Of a stretch of DNA of 64,000 nucleotides, positions 18,180 through 26,678 are shown piece after piece; the stretch's first letter is position 1; the number at the start of each line of letters is the position of its first letter. The DNA comes from Arcobacter sp. LA11. Its GTDB lineage: Bacteria; Campylobacterota; Campylobacteria; Campylobacterales; Arcobacteraceae. A program made the position numbers and the translations under genes. The stretch covers positions 62,001 to 126,000 of the forward strand of contig NZ_BDIR01000008.1 of the NCBI RefSeq assembly GCF_001895145.1, read 5' to 3'. A model generated the notes under the pieces. The model saw nothing but the letters and a program-made list of their open reading frames with translations. It searched no databases and had not been told where the DNA came from.

Positions 18180-18608
18180 TTATTCTTCTTCTAATAAATA
18201 AAAAACACTTTTTCCAATTTCTGGATTATATTTTGAACTCTCTTTATCTCCAAATTGTGCTACTATTTCACGAGCTTTGATATATGAAAATGCTTGTGCT
18301 ACAACAACTCTTTTATCAGCATTATTTAAATTAGATTTATCATTTCCTTTTTGAAATAACTTAGCTCTTTCTTGGTCATTGATAGTATATTTAACAATAT
18401 TTATCTCTCTTTTTACATCAATTCTTGCTTTTTTATTTTCATCATCAAAACGTAATATTCTATTTCCATTTGAAGAAATTTTCATAATAGTTGCAGTTTC
18501 AATATCTTCTGCTGTTTCTAAGATAACGTATTCTTTTCCATTTATTGAAATTACATCATCTTCTAATAACATAATCTCTTTTATAACAGTTTTTTTACCT
18601 TTAGCCAT
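18180..18608 (-). CDS. Conserved-looking hypothetical protein, 142 residues
   Basis: Soluble, without signal peptide or membrane segment. The N-terminal half is strand-rich (EIMLLEDDVISINGKEYVILETAEDIETATIMKIS), the C-terminal half helical (VVVAQAFSYIKAREIVAQFG) with an acidic end (LLEEE). No family recognised. It has a sensible start (ATG with AAGGGTAT upstream) and normal codon use for the region. It lies downstream of the DUF89 gene on the same strand, 63 bases apart. Confidence 0.7.
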   Translation of the reverse strand: MAKGKKTVIKEIMLLEDDVISINGKEYVILETAEDIETATIMKISSNGNRILRFDDENKKARIDVKREINIVKYTINDQERAKLFQKGNDKSNLNNADKRVVVAQAFSYIKAREIVAQFGDKESSKYNPEIGKSVFYLLEEE

Positions 18609-18671
18609 TTATACCCTTAAATTTTTTGACATTATAGCTTATAATTTCATATATAAACTATCTTTGTTAAA

Positions 18672-19529
18672 TTATCCTCTTTTTAAAATAATTTCACCTA
18701 AGTTTCGTGAAATTTGATTTGCTACTACATCACATTTAACTTTGAATAAAAAGAAAATTCTTTTATCTTGATATGATTCTAGACATTCAAAGTTTCCCAT
18801 TCCTTTTGAAAGAATAAGAGGTGTATTTTCAAAAAGTTTTAAAAAGTTTTTATCTGCTTGTTTTTTTTCTAATCCTGGAGTATCTACTCCTGAGCTAATT
18901 ACTTCACAATATTCATCAATACCAACTTGAAAAGCTTCTTTAGTAGTAATATCATTTATAATTGCTTTTCCTCTTGTTGCATAATATATTTTAGTTTCTG
19001 GATATAATTCTTTTATAGTTTTAACTAAAATTTTGTCAAATACGTTTTCTCCCGCATTATCGCTAAGTACTATTAATCTATCTGTTTTTTCCAATTCTTT
19101 TTTAAAAATTTCATAATTATTTATTGCAAAATTTGTATCAAAAATAGAGTTTATTTCTTTATCTAAACAAAACTCTTTTGTAGTTGCAAAGTCAATTACA
19201 TTTCCCGCAACAGCTGCTTTAATAGCAGTAAAAAGTTTGTCGTTACTATTTTTGATTTTTTCTTCAATTAAAGGTAAATAACTTGTAGCTTTTTTTATAG
19301 ATTCTTGTTTTAATTTTTCAAGAGGGTCATCAAGATTTGTTTTTAATGCAAGATATTGATACACATCCTTAGCTACAAAAGGTGGAGTGTCATTAAAAGA
19401 GAACGATAAAGCTCTCCTTTCTACTTCATTCATTATTTCTAGAGATAATTTCTCTTCAAGATTTAAAAGTTTTGTAGCTTTATCTATTTGTCCTACAATA
19501 CAATTTACACATTCGTTTGTAATATTCAT
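18672..19529 (-). CDS. DUF89/ARMT1-like damage-control phosphatase
   Basis: A 285-residue protein of the DUF89 family, metal-dependent phosphatases that remove damaged or harmful sugar phosphates. Visible landmarks are the N-terminal CVNC (C7, C10), GNVIDF (109-114), SDNAGENVFD (156-165) with the metal-binding Asp/Asn, the KAIINDIT segment and SSGVDTPG. The prokaryotic small class fits this length. It is transcribed divergently from the NCS2 purine permease. Confidence 0.82.
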   Translation of the reverse strand: MNITNECVNCIVGQIDKATKLLNLEEKLSLEIMNEVERRALSFSFNDTPPFVAKDVYQYLALKTNLDDPLEKLKQESIKKATSYLPLIEEKIKNSNDKLFTAIKAAVAGNVIDFATTKEFCLDKEINSIFDTNFAINNYEIFKKELEKTDRLIVLSDNAGENVFDKILVKTIKELYPETKIYYATRGKAIINDITTKEAFQVGIDEYCEVISSGVDTPGLEKKQADKNFLKLFENTPLILSKGMGNFECLESYQDKRIFFLFKVKCDVVANQISRNLGEIILKRG

Positions 19530-19663
19530 AATATTTCTTTATATTTTTTATTCATGCGATTATAAGTTACACAATTGTCACATTATTATCACATATTTTT
19601 AGTAGTCTTTTACCTTACATTTTGTATAATCAAAACTTAATTTCAAAATTTAAGGATAATTTT

Positions 19664-20950
19664 ATGTTTAAGCTAAAAGAACATAATACTAATGTTTTTA
19701 CTGAGTTCTCTGCTGGTTTTACAACATTTTTAACTATGATGTATATTGTTCCAGTTAATGGATTTATTTTAGCTGATGCAGGGCTTCCTATGGAAGCAGT
19801 TGTTACTGCAACAGCACTTATTACAATCTTAGCAACACTTTTCAGTGGTTTATGGTCAAATACTCCAATTGCAATGTCAGTTGGTATGGGATTGAATGCA
19901 TACTTTTCTTATGGTTTAGTATTAGGTATGAAAATACCTTGGGAAACGGCTTTAGGTATTGTATTTTTATCAGGTATTCTTTTTGTAATTCTCTCATTTA
20001 CAAACTTTAGAGTCTGGATTATGACTTCAATTCCTATGAGTCTTAGACGTGCAATTTCTGCAGGTATTGGTTCTTTCATTGCTTTTATTGGATTAAAACA
20101 AATGGGTATGATTGTAGACAATGAAGCTACATTAGTTGGACTTGGAGATTTTTCAAAAGCTGATGTTCAACTTGGTGTATTAGGACTTATTTTAGCTTTT
20201 GCATTTTATTCATATAGAATTAAAGGTGCTTTTATTTTATCAATTGCAATTACTTCTGTTGTAGCTTGGAGTTTTGGTTTAGGAAGCTTCCCTGAAGCAA
20301 TACTAAGTGCTCCTGCGTCTATTGAACCAATATTATTCAAACTTGATATTATGAGTGCTTTAACTTTATCTTTATTACCAGTAATTATTACATTTTTAAT
20401 TACTGATATGTTTGATACTTTAGGTACATTAACAGGTGTTGGAACAAGAGCAAAACTTTTTCAAGAAAATAATAAAGATGATAAATCTTTACAAAAAACA
20501 CTTGAAGCAGATGCTATTGCAACAAGTGCTGGTTCTTTACTTGGTGTTTCTACAACTACTGCATTTATTGAAAGTGCTTCAGGTGTTGAAGAAGGTGGAC
20601 GAACTGGATTAACTGCTGTTTTCACAGCTATATTCTTCATTGGTACATTGTTTATGTTACCTCTTTTTAAATCTATTCCTGGAAATGCTATTTACCCAGT
20701 ATTAGTTGTAGTTGGTGTCTTAATGTTTACAGAACTTGGAAAAATTAATTTTGAAGATTCTGACTTAGCAACAAGTGCAGGAGCATTTTTAATTGTTATA
20801 TTAATGCCTCTAACTTTTTCTATTACAAATGGTATTGCTGCAGGATTTTTAGTGTATACTATCATCAAATTTGCTAGAGGCCAATATAAAGATTTAAATA
20901 TTGGTATTCTAACAATCACATTTATTAGTTTATTAGCATTTATTTTATAA
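19664..20950 (+). CDS. NCS2 purine permease, AzgA/PbuG type (guanine/hypoxanthine)
   Basis: A 428-residue inner-membrane nucleobase importer with about 12 to 14 helices. Landmarks are EFSAGFTTFLTMMYIVPVNGFIL, TPIAMSVGMGLNAYFSY, FDTLGTLTGVG, and the ATSAGSLLGVSTTTAFIESASGVEEGGRTGLTA segment, all typical of AzgA-like permeases. The start is ATG 19664 with AAGGAT nine bases upstream; a longer frame from TTG 19622 is rejected because a TATAAT -10 element (19625-19630) lies inside it. The phosphoribosyltransferase gene follows nine bases downstream, giving a purine uptake and salvage pair. Confidence 0.92.
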   Translation: MFKLKEHNTNVFTEFSAGFTTFLTMMYIVPVNGFILADAGLPMEAVVTATALITILATLFSGLWSNTPIAMSVGMGLNAYFSYGLVLGMKIPWETALGIVFLSGILFVILSFTNFRVWIMTSIPMSLRRAISAGIGSFIAFIGLKQMGMIVDNEATLVGLGDFSKADVQLGVLGLILAFAFYSYRIKGAFILSIAITSVVAWSFGLGSFPEAILSAPASIEPILFKLDIMSALTLSLLPVIITFLITDMFDTLGTLTGVGTRAKLFQENNKDDKSLQKTLEADAIATSAGSLLGVSTTTAFIESASGVEEGGRTGLTAVFTAIFFIGTLFMLPLFKSIPGNAIYPVLVVVGVLMFTELGKINFEDSDLATSAGAFLIVILMPLTFSITNGIAAGFLVYTIIKFARGQYKDLNIGILTITFISLLAFIL

Positions 20951-20959
20951 GGGAAATTT

Positions 20960-21406
20960 TTGGAAAAATATTATTACGGTTACGATGAATTTAAAAAGGA
21001 CACTCAAACATTAGTTGATAAATGTAGAGGTTATGAACCGGATGTTCTTTTAGCAGTTGCAAGAGGTGGATTAACTCTTGCTCACTTAATGGCTCAAGCT
21101 TTAGATATGAGAAATTTATATTCTTTAAACTCAATTCATTATGAGGGTGAATTAAAACTTGATACATTTAATATCTTTAATATCCCAGATATGTCCCATG
21201 CAAAGAGAGTTTTAATAATAGATGATATTGTTGACTCAGGTGAGACAATGGAAGAAATTTTAAAAGTTCTTGGAAAGAAGTTTCCAGGTGTTGAATTTAA
21301 ACTTGCAACACTTTTTTATAAAGAAACAGCAGTTTTACAACCAGATTATTCTGTTAGAGAAGCAAATGAGTGGATCGACTTTTTCTGGGAAGTAGACGTA
21401 ATCTAA
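20960..21406 (+). CDS. Purine phosphoribosyltransferase (Gpt/Hpt-like)
   Basis: A 148-residue type I phosphoribosyltransferase converting a purine base and PRPP to the nucleotide. The PRPP loop is RVLIIDDIVDSGET (about 87-100) and the pyrophosphate loop is VARGGLTLA. It starts at TTG 20960 with AAGGGA six bases upstream. The permease directly upstream points to guanine, xanthine or hypoxanthine as substrate. The C-terminal WIDFFWEVDVI resembles the xanthine-guanine group. A hairpin follows at 21416. Confidence 0.88.
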   Translation: MEKYYYGYDEFKKDTQTLVDKCRGYEPDVLLAVARGGLTLAHLMAQALDMRNLYSLNSIHYEGELKLDTFNIFNIPDMSHAKRVLIIDDIVDSGETMEEILKVLGKKFPGVEFKLATLFYKETAVLQPDYSVREANEWIDFFWEVDVI

Positions 21407-21415
21407 TCAAATAGT

Positions 21416-21445
21416 AATAGTTTGGATTGATAAATTCAAACTATT
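21416..21445 (+). terminator. Hairpin after the purine salvage operon
   Basis: AATAGTTTG pairs perfectly with CAAACTATT, and the stem can extend inward through a G-T wobble to a four-base loop. The following sequence is A/T-rich but lacks a clean T-run, so termination is likely but not certain. Confidence 0.5.
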
Positions 21446-21534
21446 ATCTATAAAATATATATAAAATATATAAAACTAGTATTTTTTAGCTAAACTTCAA
21501 GGCTAAGTATGTATAATAACTTATAAATTAACAT

Positions 21535-21846
21535 ATGGAAAAATCAATGACATTTATTGACTTTAAAAAGTTATTACTCGATGCGGAACTTACTATTCCA
21601 AAATTCACTGCTTTAATCAAAGTAAGTGAGAAAAATATCCAATCGTATAAAAAGAAAGAAGAAGTTCCTAATGCAATTGCTGCAATTGCTGCATGTTTTG
21701 CAAAAATGAATCAAGAGGGTATGGATTATCGTACTTTAATGAATGATTTAGATCTTCAGAAAAAAGAAAAAAAAGGTGCTGGTTTTTCTTCTAAGAAGAA
21801 AGATAAAAAAGATAAAGAAGCATCACCTAAATCTAAAGAAAATTAG
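21535..21846 (+). CDS. Small helix-turn-helix-like protein with lysine-rich tail
   Basis: A 103-residue protein. Residues about 5-65 look like an XRE-type helix-turn-helix (FKKLLLDAELTIPKFTALIKVSEKNIQSYKKKEEVPNAIAAIAA), suggesting DNA binding. The last 30 residues are low-complexity lysine, serine and aspartate (KKDKKDKEASPKS), likely disordered. ATG 21535 is used here; ATG 21547 is an alternative, and neither has a strong ribosome site. Possibly nucleoid-associated or regulatory; no specific family assigned. Confidence 0.65.
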   Translation: MEKSMTFIDFKKLLLDAELTIPKFTALIKVSEKNIQSYKKKEEVPNAIAAIAACFAKMNQEGMDYRTLMNDLDLQKKEKKGAGFSSKKKDKKDKEASPKSKEN

Positions 21847-21935
21847 ATTTTAGTTTTATAAAAACTGTTTTTAATATATAAATTTACAACTTTTGAATTT
21901 TAAATTAAAAAACAAAAGTTATAAATGAATTGATA

Positions 21936-22469
21936 TTATTTAATTGTAGCATGTCCAAAAACTACAGAAAAAGCTTTACAATAAATTAGAATAGATTTAT
22001 AGTCTTCTATTTTTGTATCTTCTAAATTATAATTTTGGTTTCCTTGGTTTCCTTTTAGTTTTGCAAGGATTTTGATTTTACCACTGTCTCCTGTTTTTGG
22101 ATTTTCTTTATCCGAAAGTGCTACAAAAAGGTCTGGACCATTTGTAGAATTTAAATTTTCAAGTCTTAGAATATGATTGTCCTTGTCTTTAAAAAGAAGA
22201 GCTTGTCCTGATACTTTATGTGAGCTATCAGCATCAACAAAACTTCCTAACTCTTTTAGACTATTCATTTCTTTTTTATCTTCTTTAACCATTGTGTCTT
22301 TCATCTTTTTTCGTTCTTCTTCATGTTCTTGAAAAGTTTGTGTGGCACTAGGTAAACTCTCTTCAACTTTTACATCAAAGAATAATGGAGAAACTAACCA
22401 ATATGCAATTGGTAATGCAATTATCAGAATTGCGATTAAAATAATTTTTTTCATAAAAAAGTATATCAT
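21936..22469 (-). CDS. DM13 domain membrane-anchored protein
   Basis: A 177-residue protein with one N-terminal membrane segment (MKKIILIAILIIALPIAYWLV), an acidic/basic linker (HEEERKKMKDTMVKEDKKEM) and a C-terminal DM13 domain (HKVSGQALLFKD ... LRLENLNSTNGPDLFVAL ... YKSILIYCKAFSVVFGHATI). DM13 domains are extracytoplasmic and have been proposed to take part in redox reactions; the C-terminal CKAFSVVFG is the conserved end. The start could be ATG 22469 or ATG 22454. Monocistronic. Confidence 0.8.
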   Translation of the reverse strand: MIYFFMKKIILIAILIIALPIAYWLVSPLFFDVKVEESLPSATQTFQEHEEERKKMKDTMVKEDKKEMNSLKELGSFVDADSSHKVSGQALLFKDKDNHILRLENLNSTNGPDLFVALSDKENPKTGDSGKIKILAKLKGNQGNQNYNLEDTKIEDYKSILIYCKAFSVVFGHATIK

Positions 22470-22631
22470 AACTTTTCTAAGTAGCTAAAGTGTTTGATTT
22501 TGTAGCTTTTAAGGTTTTTTATATGTAGAAATATTATTTTTAGGAAAGATTAAACTAACTAGTGTAAAAAAATTATTAAAAATTTCATTAATATTTTTTA
22601 GATATACTTCCAAAAAAATTAGGGATAAATT

Positions 22632-23018
22632 ATGAAACTAGAAAAAAATGTAAAACTTTTTTTAACTATATCTTCGATTATGATGGCTCTTGCCATAGCA
22701 ATAGGAGCATTTGGTGCTCATGGTTTAAAATCTATTGTTGAAGATTCACTACTTAAAACTTATAATACAGGAGTAGAATATCACTTTTATAATACTTTAG
22801 GACTTTTTGCAGCATCTTTTATCATGTATTTAAAACCAAACTCTAGAAAAGTTGTTGTTGCATCTTGGCTTATTTTAGTTGGGATGATTATCTTTTCATT
22901 TTCTTTATACTTTTTAGTTATTTTAAATATTCCAGTATTAGGTGCAATAACTCCAATTGGTGGAACTTTATTAATAATTGCTTGGGTTTTATTAGCAATT
23001 TCAATTTACAAGGATTAA
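22632..23018 (+). CDS. DUF423 (YgdD-like) membrane protein
   Basis: A 128-residue inner-membrane protein with four hydrophobic segments. IAIGAFGAHGLKSIVEDSLLKTYNTGVEYHFYNTLGL is the DUF423 signature and PIGGTLLIIAW the conserved end. Function of the family is not established. It precedes the cation channel gene by four bases and is probably co-transcribed with it and the following epimerase-like gene. Confidence 0.9.
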   Translation: MKLEKNVKLFLTISSIMMALAIAIGAFGAHGLKSIVEDSLLKTYNTGVEYHFYNTLGLFAASFIMYLKPNSRKVVVASWLILVGMIIFSFSLYFLVILNIPVLGAITPIGGTLLIIAWVLLAISIYKD

Positions 23019-23022
23019 AATT

Positions 23023-23823
23023 ATGACGGTGATTGAAAGAATAGAAGAAATAAGAGATGCTAAATGGTTTTCTAATTTAACAACCATAATTATTATTGCT
23101 TATGCCTCAATTCTTGGTTTTAAAACTATGGGCGAAGTTGAAACAAACTATGCAATATTTTTAAAACTTGCAGATTATTTTGTAACTATATATTTTATTT
23201 TTGAGATTGCTATTAAAATGGTTGCAGAAAAAAAATTTATGAATTTTTTTAAAAATGGTTGGAATTTATTTGACTTTGTAATTGTAGTAATTACTCTTCT
23301 ACCTTTAGAACAATCTGGTTTTGCTGCAGTTGCTAGGGTATTAAGAGTATTTAGAGTTTTAAGACTATTTACTTCAAGACCAGAATTAAAAGCTATTATT
23401 GATATGCTTATTAAAGCTATTCCTTCTATTATTGATATTGTTATACTTATGTTTATAATTTTTTATATTTATGCAATTGTAGGGAATTTTTATTTTAGTG
23501 AATTGCCTTCTGGTTTATGGAAAGATTTTTTAGTATCGATGTTAACACTATTTAGAGTTCTTACTTTTGAAGACTGGACAGATGTTATGTATGAGGCTAT
23601 GGAAGTTTATTCATGGGCATGGATTTATTTTGTCTCTTTTGTGATTATTACAGCCTTTGTATTTTTTAACCTTTTTGTGGCAGTTATTATTGGAGAAATG
23701 CAAAAACTTCAAGAAGCAGATATGAAAAAAGAGATGCATGAAGATCATTTAAAACTTGATTTACTTCTAAATGAAATAAAATCTTTAAGAGAAGAAGTAA
23801 AAGATTTAAAGAAGATAGAGTAG
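23023..23823 (+). CDS. Voltage-gated cation channel of the bacterial NaV superfamily
   Basis: A 266-residue six-helix channel subunit expected to form tetramers. S4 carries four regularly spaced arginines (R105, R108, R111, R114 in ARVLRVFRVLRLF). The pore filter is TFEDWTD (181-187), whereas Arcobacter NavAb has TLESWSM; the present filter carries three acidic residues. S6 ends AFVFFNLFVAVIIGEM and the C-terminus is a coiled coil (LKLDLLLNEIKSLREEVKDLKKIE). Ion selectivity is therefore uncertain and may include calcium. It overlaps the next gene by one base. Confidence 0.88.
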   Translation: MTVIERIEEIRDAKWFSNLTTIIIIAYASILGFKTMGEVETNYAIFLKLADYFVTIYFIFEIAIKMVAEKKFMNFFKNGWNLFDFVIVVITLLPLEQSGFAAVARVLRVFRVLRLFTSRPELKAIIDMLIKAIPSIIDIVILMFIIFYIYAIVGNFYFSELPSGLWKDFLVSMLTLFRVLTFEDWTDVMYEAMEVYSWAWIYFVSFVIITAFVFFNLFVAVIIGEMQKLQEADMKKEMHEDHLKLDLLLNEIKSLREEVKDLKKIE

Positions 23824-24584
23824 TGAAAACTTTTTCTATTTTAGGTGCTGGTTGGCTTGGTTTTGCATTAGCTAATGAGCTAAAAAAAGATTTTTTAGTA
23901 AAGGTGTCTATAAAAGATGAAAAAAAAGAAAAAGAGTTAATAAATGAGGGTTTAAGCCCTTATTTATTAAATGAAGAGAATTATAATAATCTTGAAGAAC
24001 TTTTAGATACTGATTACTTATTTATTAATTTCCCACCTTCTAAGTTTAAAAATTATTTGAGCTTTTTAGAAAGAATTTATGAATTTGTAGCTAAATCAAA
24101 AATAAATAAAGTCTTTTTTATAAGCTCTACATCTATTTATCCTAACGAGTCTTTACTCTTAAAAGAAGATTTACAAATAAATAATCCTATTTCAAAAAAA
24201 GTTTTTGATGCAGAAAGATTAGTAGAAGAGAAAACAGATGTTATTTTTAGGTGCTCTGGACTTATAGGATACAATAGAATTGCAGGTCAATACTTTTCAG
24301 GGAAAGTGGTAGATAGTGGAAATGCTAGAGTTAATTACGTATATAGAGATGATATAATTAAAGCTACATTGTTTACTCTTAGAAATGATTTATGTGGTAT
24401 TTTTAATCTTTGTGCTCCATCTCACCCAACAAAAAAAGAAGTTTATTTAAGAAATGCAAAAAAATATGGTTTTGAAGAACCTATATTTGAAAATAAAAAA
24501 GAATGTAAAAAAAGAATAGTAGATGGAAGTAAAATAGAAAGGTTAGGATTTAGATATGATTATCCAAATCCTTTAGAATTTTAA
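23823..24584 (+). CDS. NAD(P)-binding epimerase/dehydratase-like protein
   Basis: A 253-residue Rossmann-fold protein of the atypical SDR group related to YeeZ. The nucleotide-binding motif is FSILGAGWLG at the N-terminus, followed by INFPPSKF and FFISSTSIYP, and a late IRLGF-like end (KIERLGFRYDYP). The classical YxxxK catalytic pair is not clear, so its reaction is unknown. It begins at GTG 23823, whose G is the last base of the channel stop codon. Convergent with upp, whose stop codon is directly adjacent. Confidence 0.75.
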   Translation: MKTFSILGAGWLGFALANELKKDFLVKVSIKDEKKEKELINEGLSPYLLNEENYNNLEELLDTDYLFINFPPSKFKNYLSFLERIYEFVAKSKINKVFFISSTSIYPNESLLLKEDLQINNPISKKVFDAERLVEEKTDVIFRCSGLIGYNRIAGQYFSGKVVDSGNARVNYVYRDDIIKATLFTLRNDLCGIFNLCAPSHPTKKEVYLRNAKKYGFEEPIFENKKECKKRIVDGSKIERLGFRYDYPNPLEF

Positions 24585-25208
24585 TTATTCGTTTGTATTA
24601 AAAGCTCTATCTCCAGCATCTCCAAGACCTGGTCTTATATAGTTGTTCTCATCTAATCTTTCATCTATTTGAGCAATATAAATATCAACATCGGGATGTG
24701 CATCTTGAACTCTTTTAACACCTTCTGGTGCACCTAATACGTTTAATGATAAAATCTTTTTAGCACCTTTCGATTTTAAGAAATCAATTCCGTCAATTAA
24801 AGAACCACCTGTTGCAACCATTGGGTCTAATAATAATACTGTTTTATCTTCTAGTGATGGAATATTTTCATAAAATAGTTTTGATTCAGAAGTTTCTTCA
24901 TCTCTTTTCATAGCTAAAAAACCACTTCTTGCATATGGTAAAGTTTTTAATATACCAGTAAGCATTGGTTCTCCTGCTCTTAATATTGGAACTAGTACTA
25001 ACTTTTGTACTTCTAGCATTTGAACATCTAATGGTCCTTGCCAAGTATTGATATTTTGTGTTACTGTTGGAAAATCTGTTAATGCTTCAGCTGCAACAAT
25101 TCTTGAAATCTCTTCAATTGTAAGTCTAAACTCATTTGAAGCAGTCCTAACATCTCTTAATCTATTTACTAAATGTTTTACAACAACATTGGTACTTTCT
25201 TTATACAT
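24585..25208 (-). CDS. upp: Uracil phosphoribosyltransferase
   Basis: Converts uracil and PRPP to UMP. The 207 residues show all family landmarks: TNVVVKHLVNRLRD, VPILRAGEPML, the PRPP loop in VLLLDPMVATGGSL, and the uracil-binding end YIRPGLGDAGDRAFNT. It is transcribed divergently from the uracil permease gene at 25342, a classic pairing of transport and salvage. Confidence 0.96.
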   Translation of the reverse strand: MYKESTNVVVKHLVNRLRDVRTASNEFRLTIEEISRIVAAEALTDFPTVTQNINTWQGPLDVQMLEVQKLVLVPILRAGEPMLTGILKTLPYARSGFLAMKRDEETSESKLFYENIPSLEDKTVLLLDPMVATGGSLIDGIDFLKSKGAKKILSLNVLGAPEGVKRVQDAHPDVDIYIAQIDERLDENNYIRPGLGDAGDRAFNTNE

Positions 25209-25341
25209 ATAATATATCCTATTATTTTAGTTAATCTATTAATATGTTATCCAAAAATTGCTTATAAATTACACATTTATTTACACGGTTTTAACCATAA
25301 ATTTGATATTATTATCAAATTTTTTTATTATAAGAGGATCT

Positions 25342-26583
25342 ATGAAACCCACAGATTATAACTTTAGAGTTAGAGACTCTATTTTAGGTATTCAGTTTCT
25401 GTTTGTTGCTTTTGGTGCATTAGTACTTGTACCAATTTTAACTGGACTTGACCCAAATGTTGCGCTATTTACAGCTGGTATTGGTACTTTAGTATTCCAA
25501 TTTGTAAATAGAGGTGCTATTCCTCCAATTTTTCTAGCTTCATCTTTTGCTTTTATCGCTCCTATTTCTCACGGTGTTAAAACTTGGGGTATTGCTGCAA
25601 CGATGTCTGGATTAGTTGCTGCTGGTTTGATGTATGTTTTATTAAGTTTTTTAATTAGACTAAAAGGTGATGGATTTTTACATAAATTACTTCCTGCTGT
25701 TGTTGTAGGTCCTGTAATTATGTCAATAGGACTTATTTTATCTCCAGTTGCAGTTTTTATGGCAATGGGGAAAACAGGTGATGGTGCAATACAGTTAGTT
25801 CCTTTTGAACAAGCTATTGTTATATCAATGATTGCACTTTTTACAACAGTTTTCATTTCATTACTTGGAAAAGGAATTTTTAAATTAGTTCCTATTTTAG
25901 GTGGTATAGTTATTGGATATATTGTAGCACTATTTTTTGGGATAGTAGATTTTTCTTCTGTTGCAAAAGCTTCATGGTTTTCAATCCCAAGCTTTACAGC
26001 TCCAGAGTTTAATTGGCAAGCAATAATCTTTATTTTACCAATTGCAATTGCTCCAGCAATTGAGCATATTGGTGATATGTTAGCAATTTCAAATGTTACA
26101 AAAGAAGATTATCTTAAAAAACCAGGTTTAAAAAATACTCTACTTGGAGATGGATTAGCAACTTCTGTTGCATCATTATTTGGTGGTCCACCAAATACTA
26201 CTTATTCAGAAGTTACAGGTGCTGTTACTGTTACAAAAGCTTACAATCCTGCAATTATGACTTGGGCTGCAATAGCAGCTATCATTTTAGCTTTTGTTGG
26301 TAAGTTAGGTGGTTTATTAGCAACTATTCCAGTTCCTGTTATGGGTGGAATTATGTTACTTCTATTTGGAATTATCGCATCATTAGGTATCTCAACTTTA
26401 ACAAGAGCAAATGTAGACTTCTCTTGTCCTAGAAATATGGTTATTGTTTCAATGATTTTAGTATTTTCTATTGGTGGTATGACATTTAATTTTGGTGGTG
26501 TACCATTTTCTGGTATTGGACTTGGTGCTATTACTGGTATTGTTTTAAATTTAATTTTGCCACAACCAAAAACAGAAGAATAA
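25342..26583 (+). CDS. uraA: Uracil permease (NCS2 family)
   Basis: A 413-residue proton-coupled nucleobase importer with about 14 helices. Landmarks are RDSILGIQFLFVAFGALVLVPILTGLDPNVALFTAGIGTL, the substrate-site IAIAPAIEHIGDM and FGGPPNTTYSEVTGAVTVTKAYNP. The start is ATG 25342 with AAGAGGAT upstream; a longer frame from 25258 is rejected because the family begins at this methionine and it lacks a ribosome site. Divergent upp makes uracil the likely substrate. A terminator follows. Confidence 0.93.
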   Translation: MKPTDYNFRVRDSILGIQFLFVAFGALVLVPILTGLDPNVALFTAGIGTLVFQFVNRGAIPPIFLASSFAFIAPISHGVKTWGIAATMSGLVAAGLMYVLLSFLIRLKGDGFLHKLLPAVVVGPVIMSIGLILSPVAVFMAMGKTGDGAIQLVPFEQAIVISMIALFTTVFISLLGKGIFKLVPILGGIVIGYIVALFFGIVDFSSVAKASWFSIPSFTAPEFNWQAIIFILPIAIAPAIEHIGDMLAISNVTKEDYLKKPGLKNTLLGDGLATSVASLFGGPPNTTYSEVTGAVTVTKAYNPAIMTWAAIAAIILAFVGKLGGLLATIPVPVMGGIMLLLFGIIASLGISTLTRANVDFSCPRNMVIVSMILVFSIGGMTFNFGGVPFSGIGLGAITGIVLNLILPQPKTEE

Positions 26584-26590
26584 ATTTTAA

Positions 26591-26616
26591 AAAAGAGAGA
26601 ATCTTTTCTCTCTTTT
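26591..26616 (+). terminator. Hairpin terminator after uraA
   Basis: An 11-bp perfect stem (AAAAGAGAGAA with TTCTCTCTTTT) and a four-base loop, beginning eight bases after the uraA stop. Confidence 0.85.
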
Positions 26617-26618
26617 GT

Positions 26619-26652
26619 TAACTACACGTTAATAACACAATTATAGAATACT
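26619..26652 (+). promoter_or_regulatory. Candidate regulated promoter of the DUF1800/DUF1501 operon
   Basis: TAACTACACGTTAATAACAC (26619-26638) holds two ACAC blocks 11 bp apart, then eight bases, then AATACT as a -10 candidate. The spacing is identical to that before the secreted paralogs and the sulfite reductase. Function inferred only. Confidence 0.4.
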
Positions 26653-26678
26653 CTTAGAAATAATTTCTGGAGTATTTT

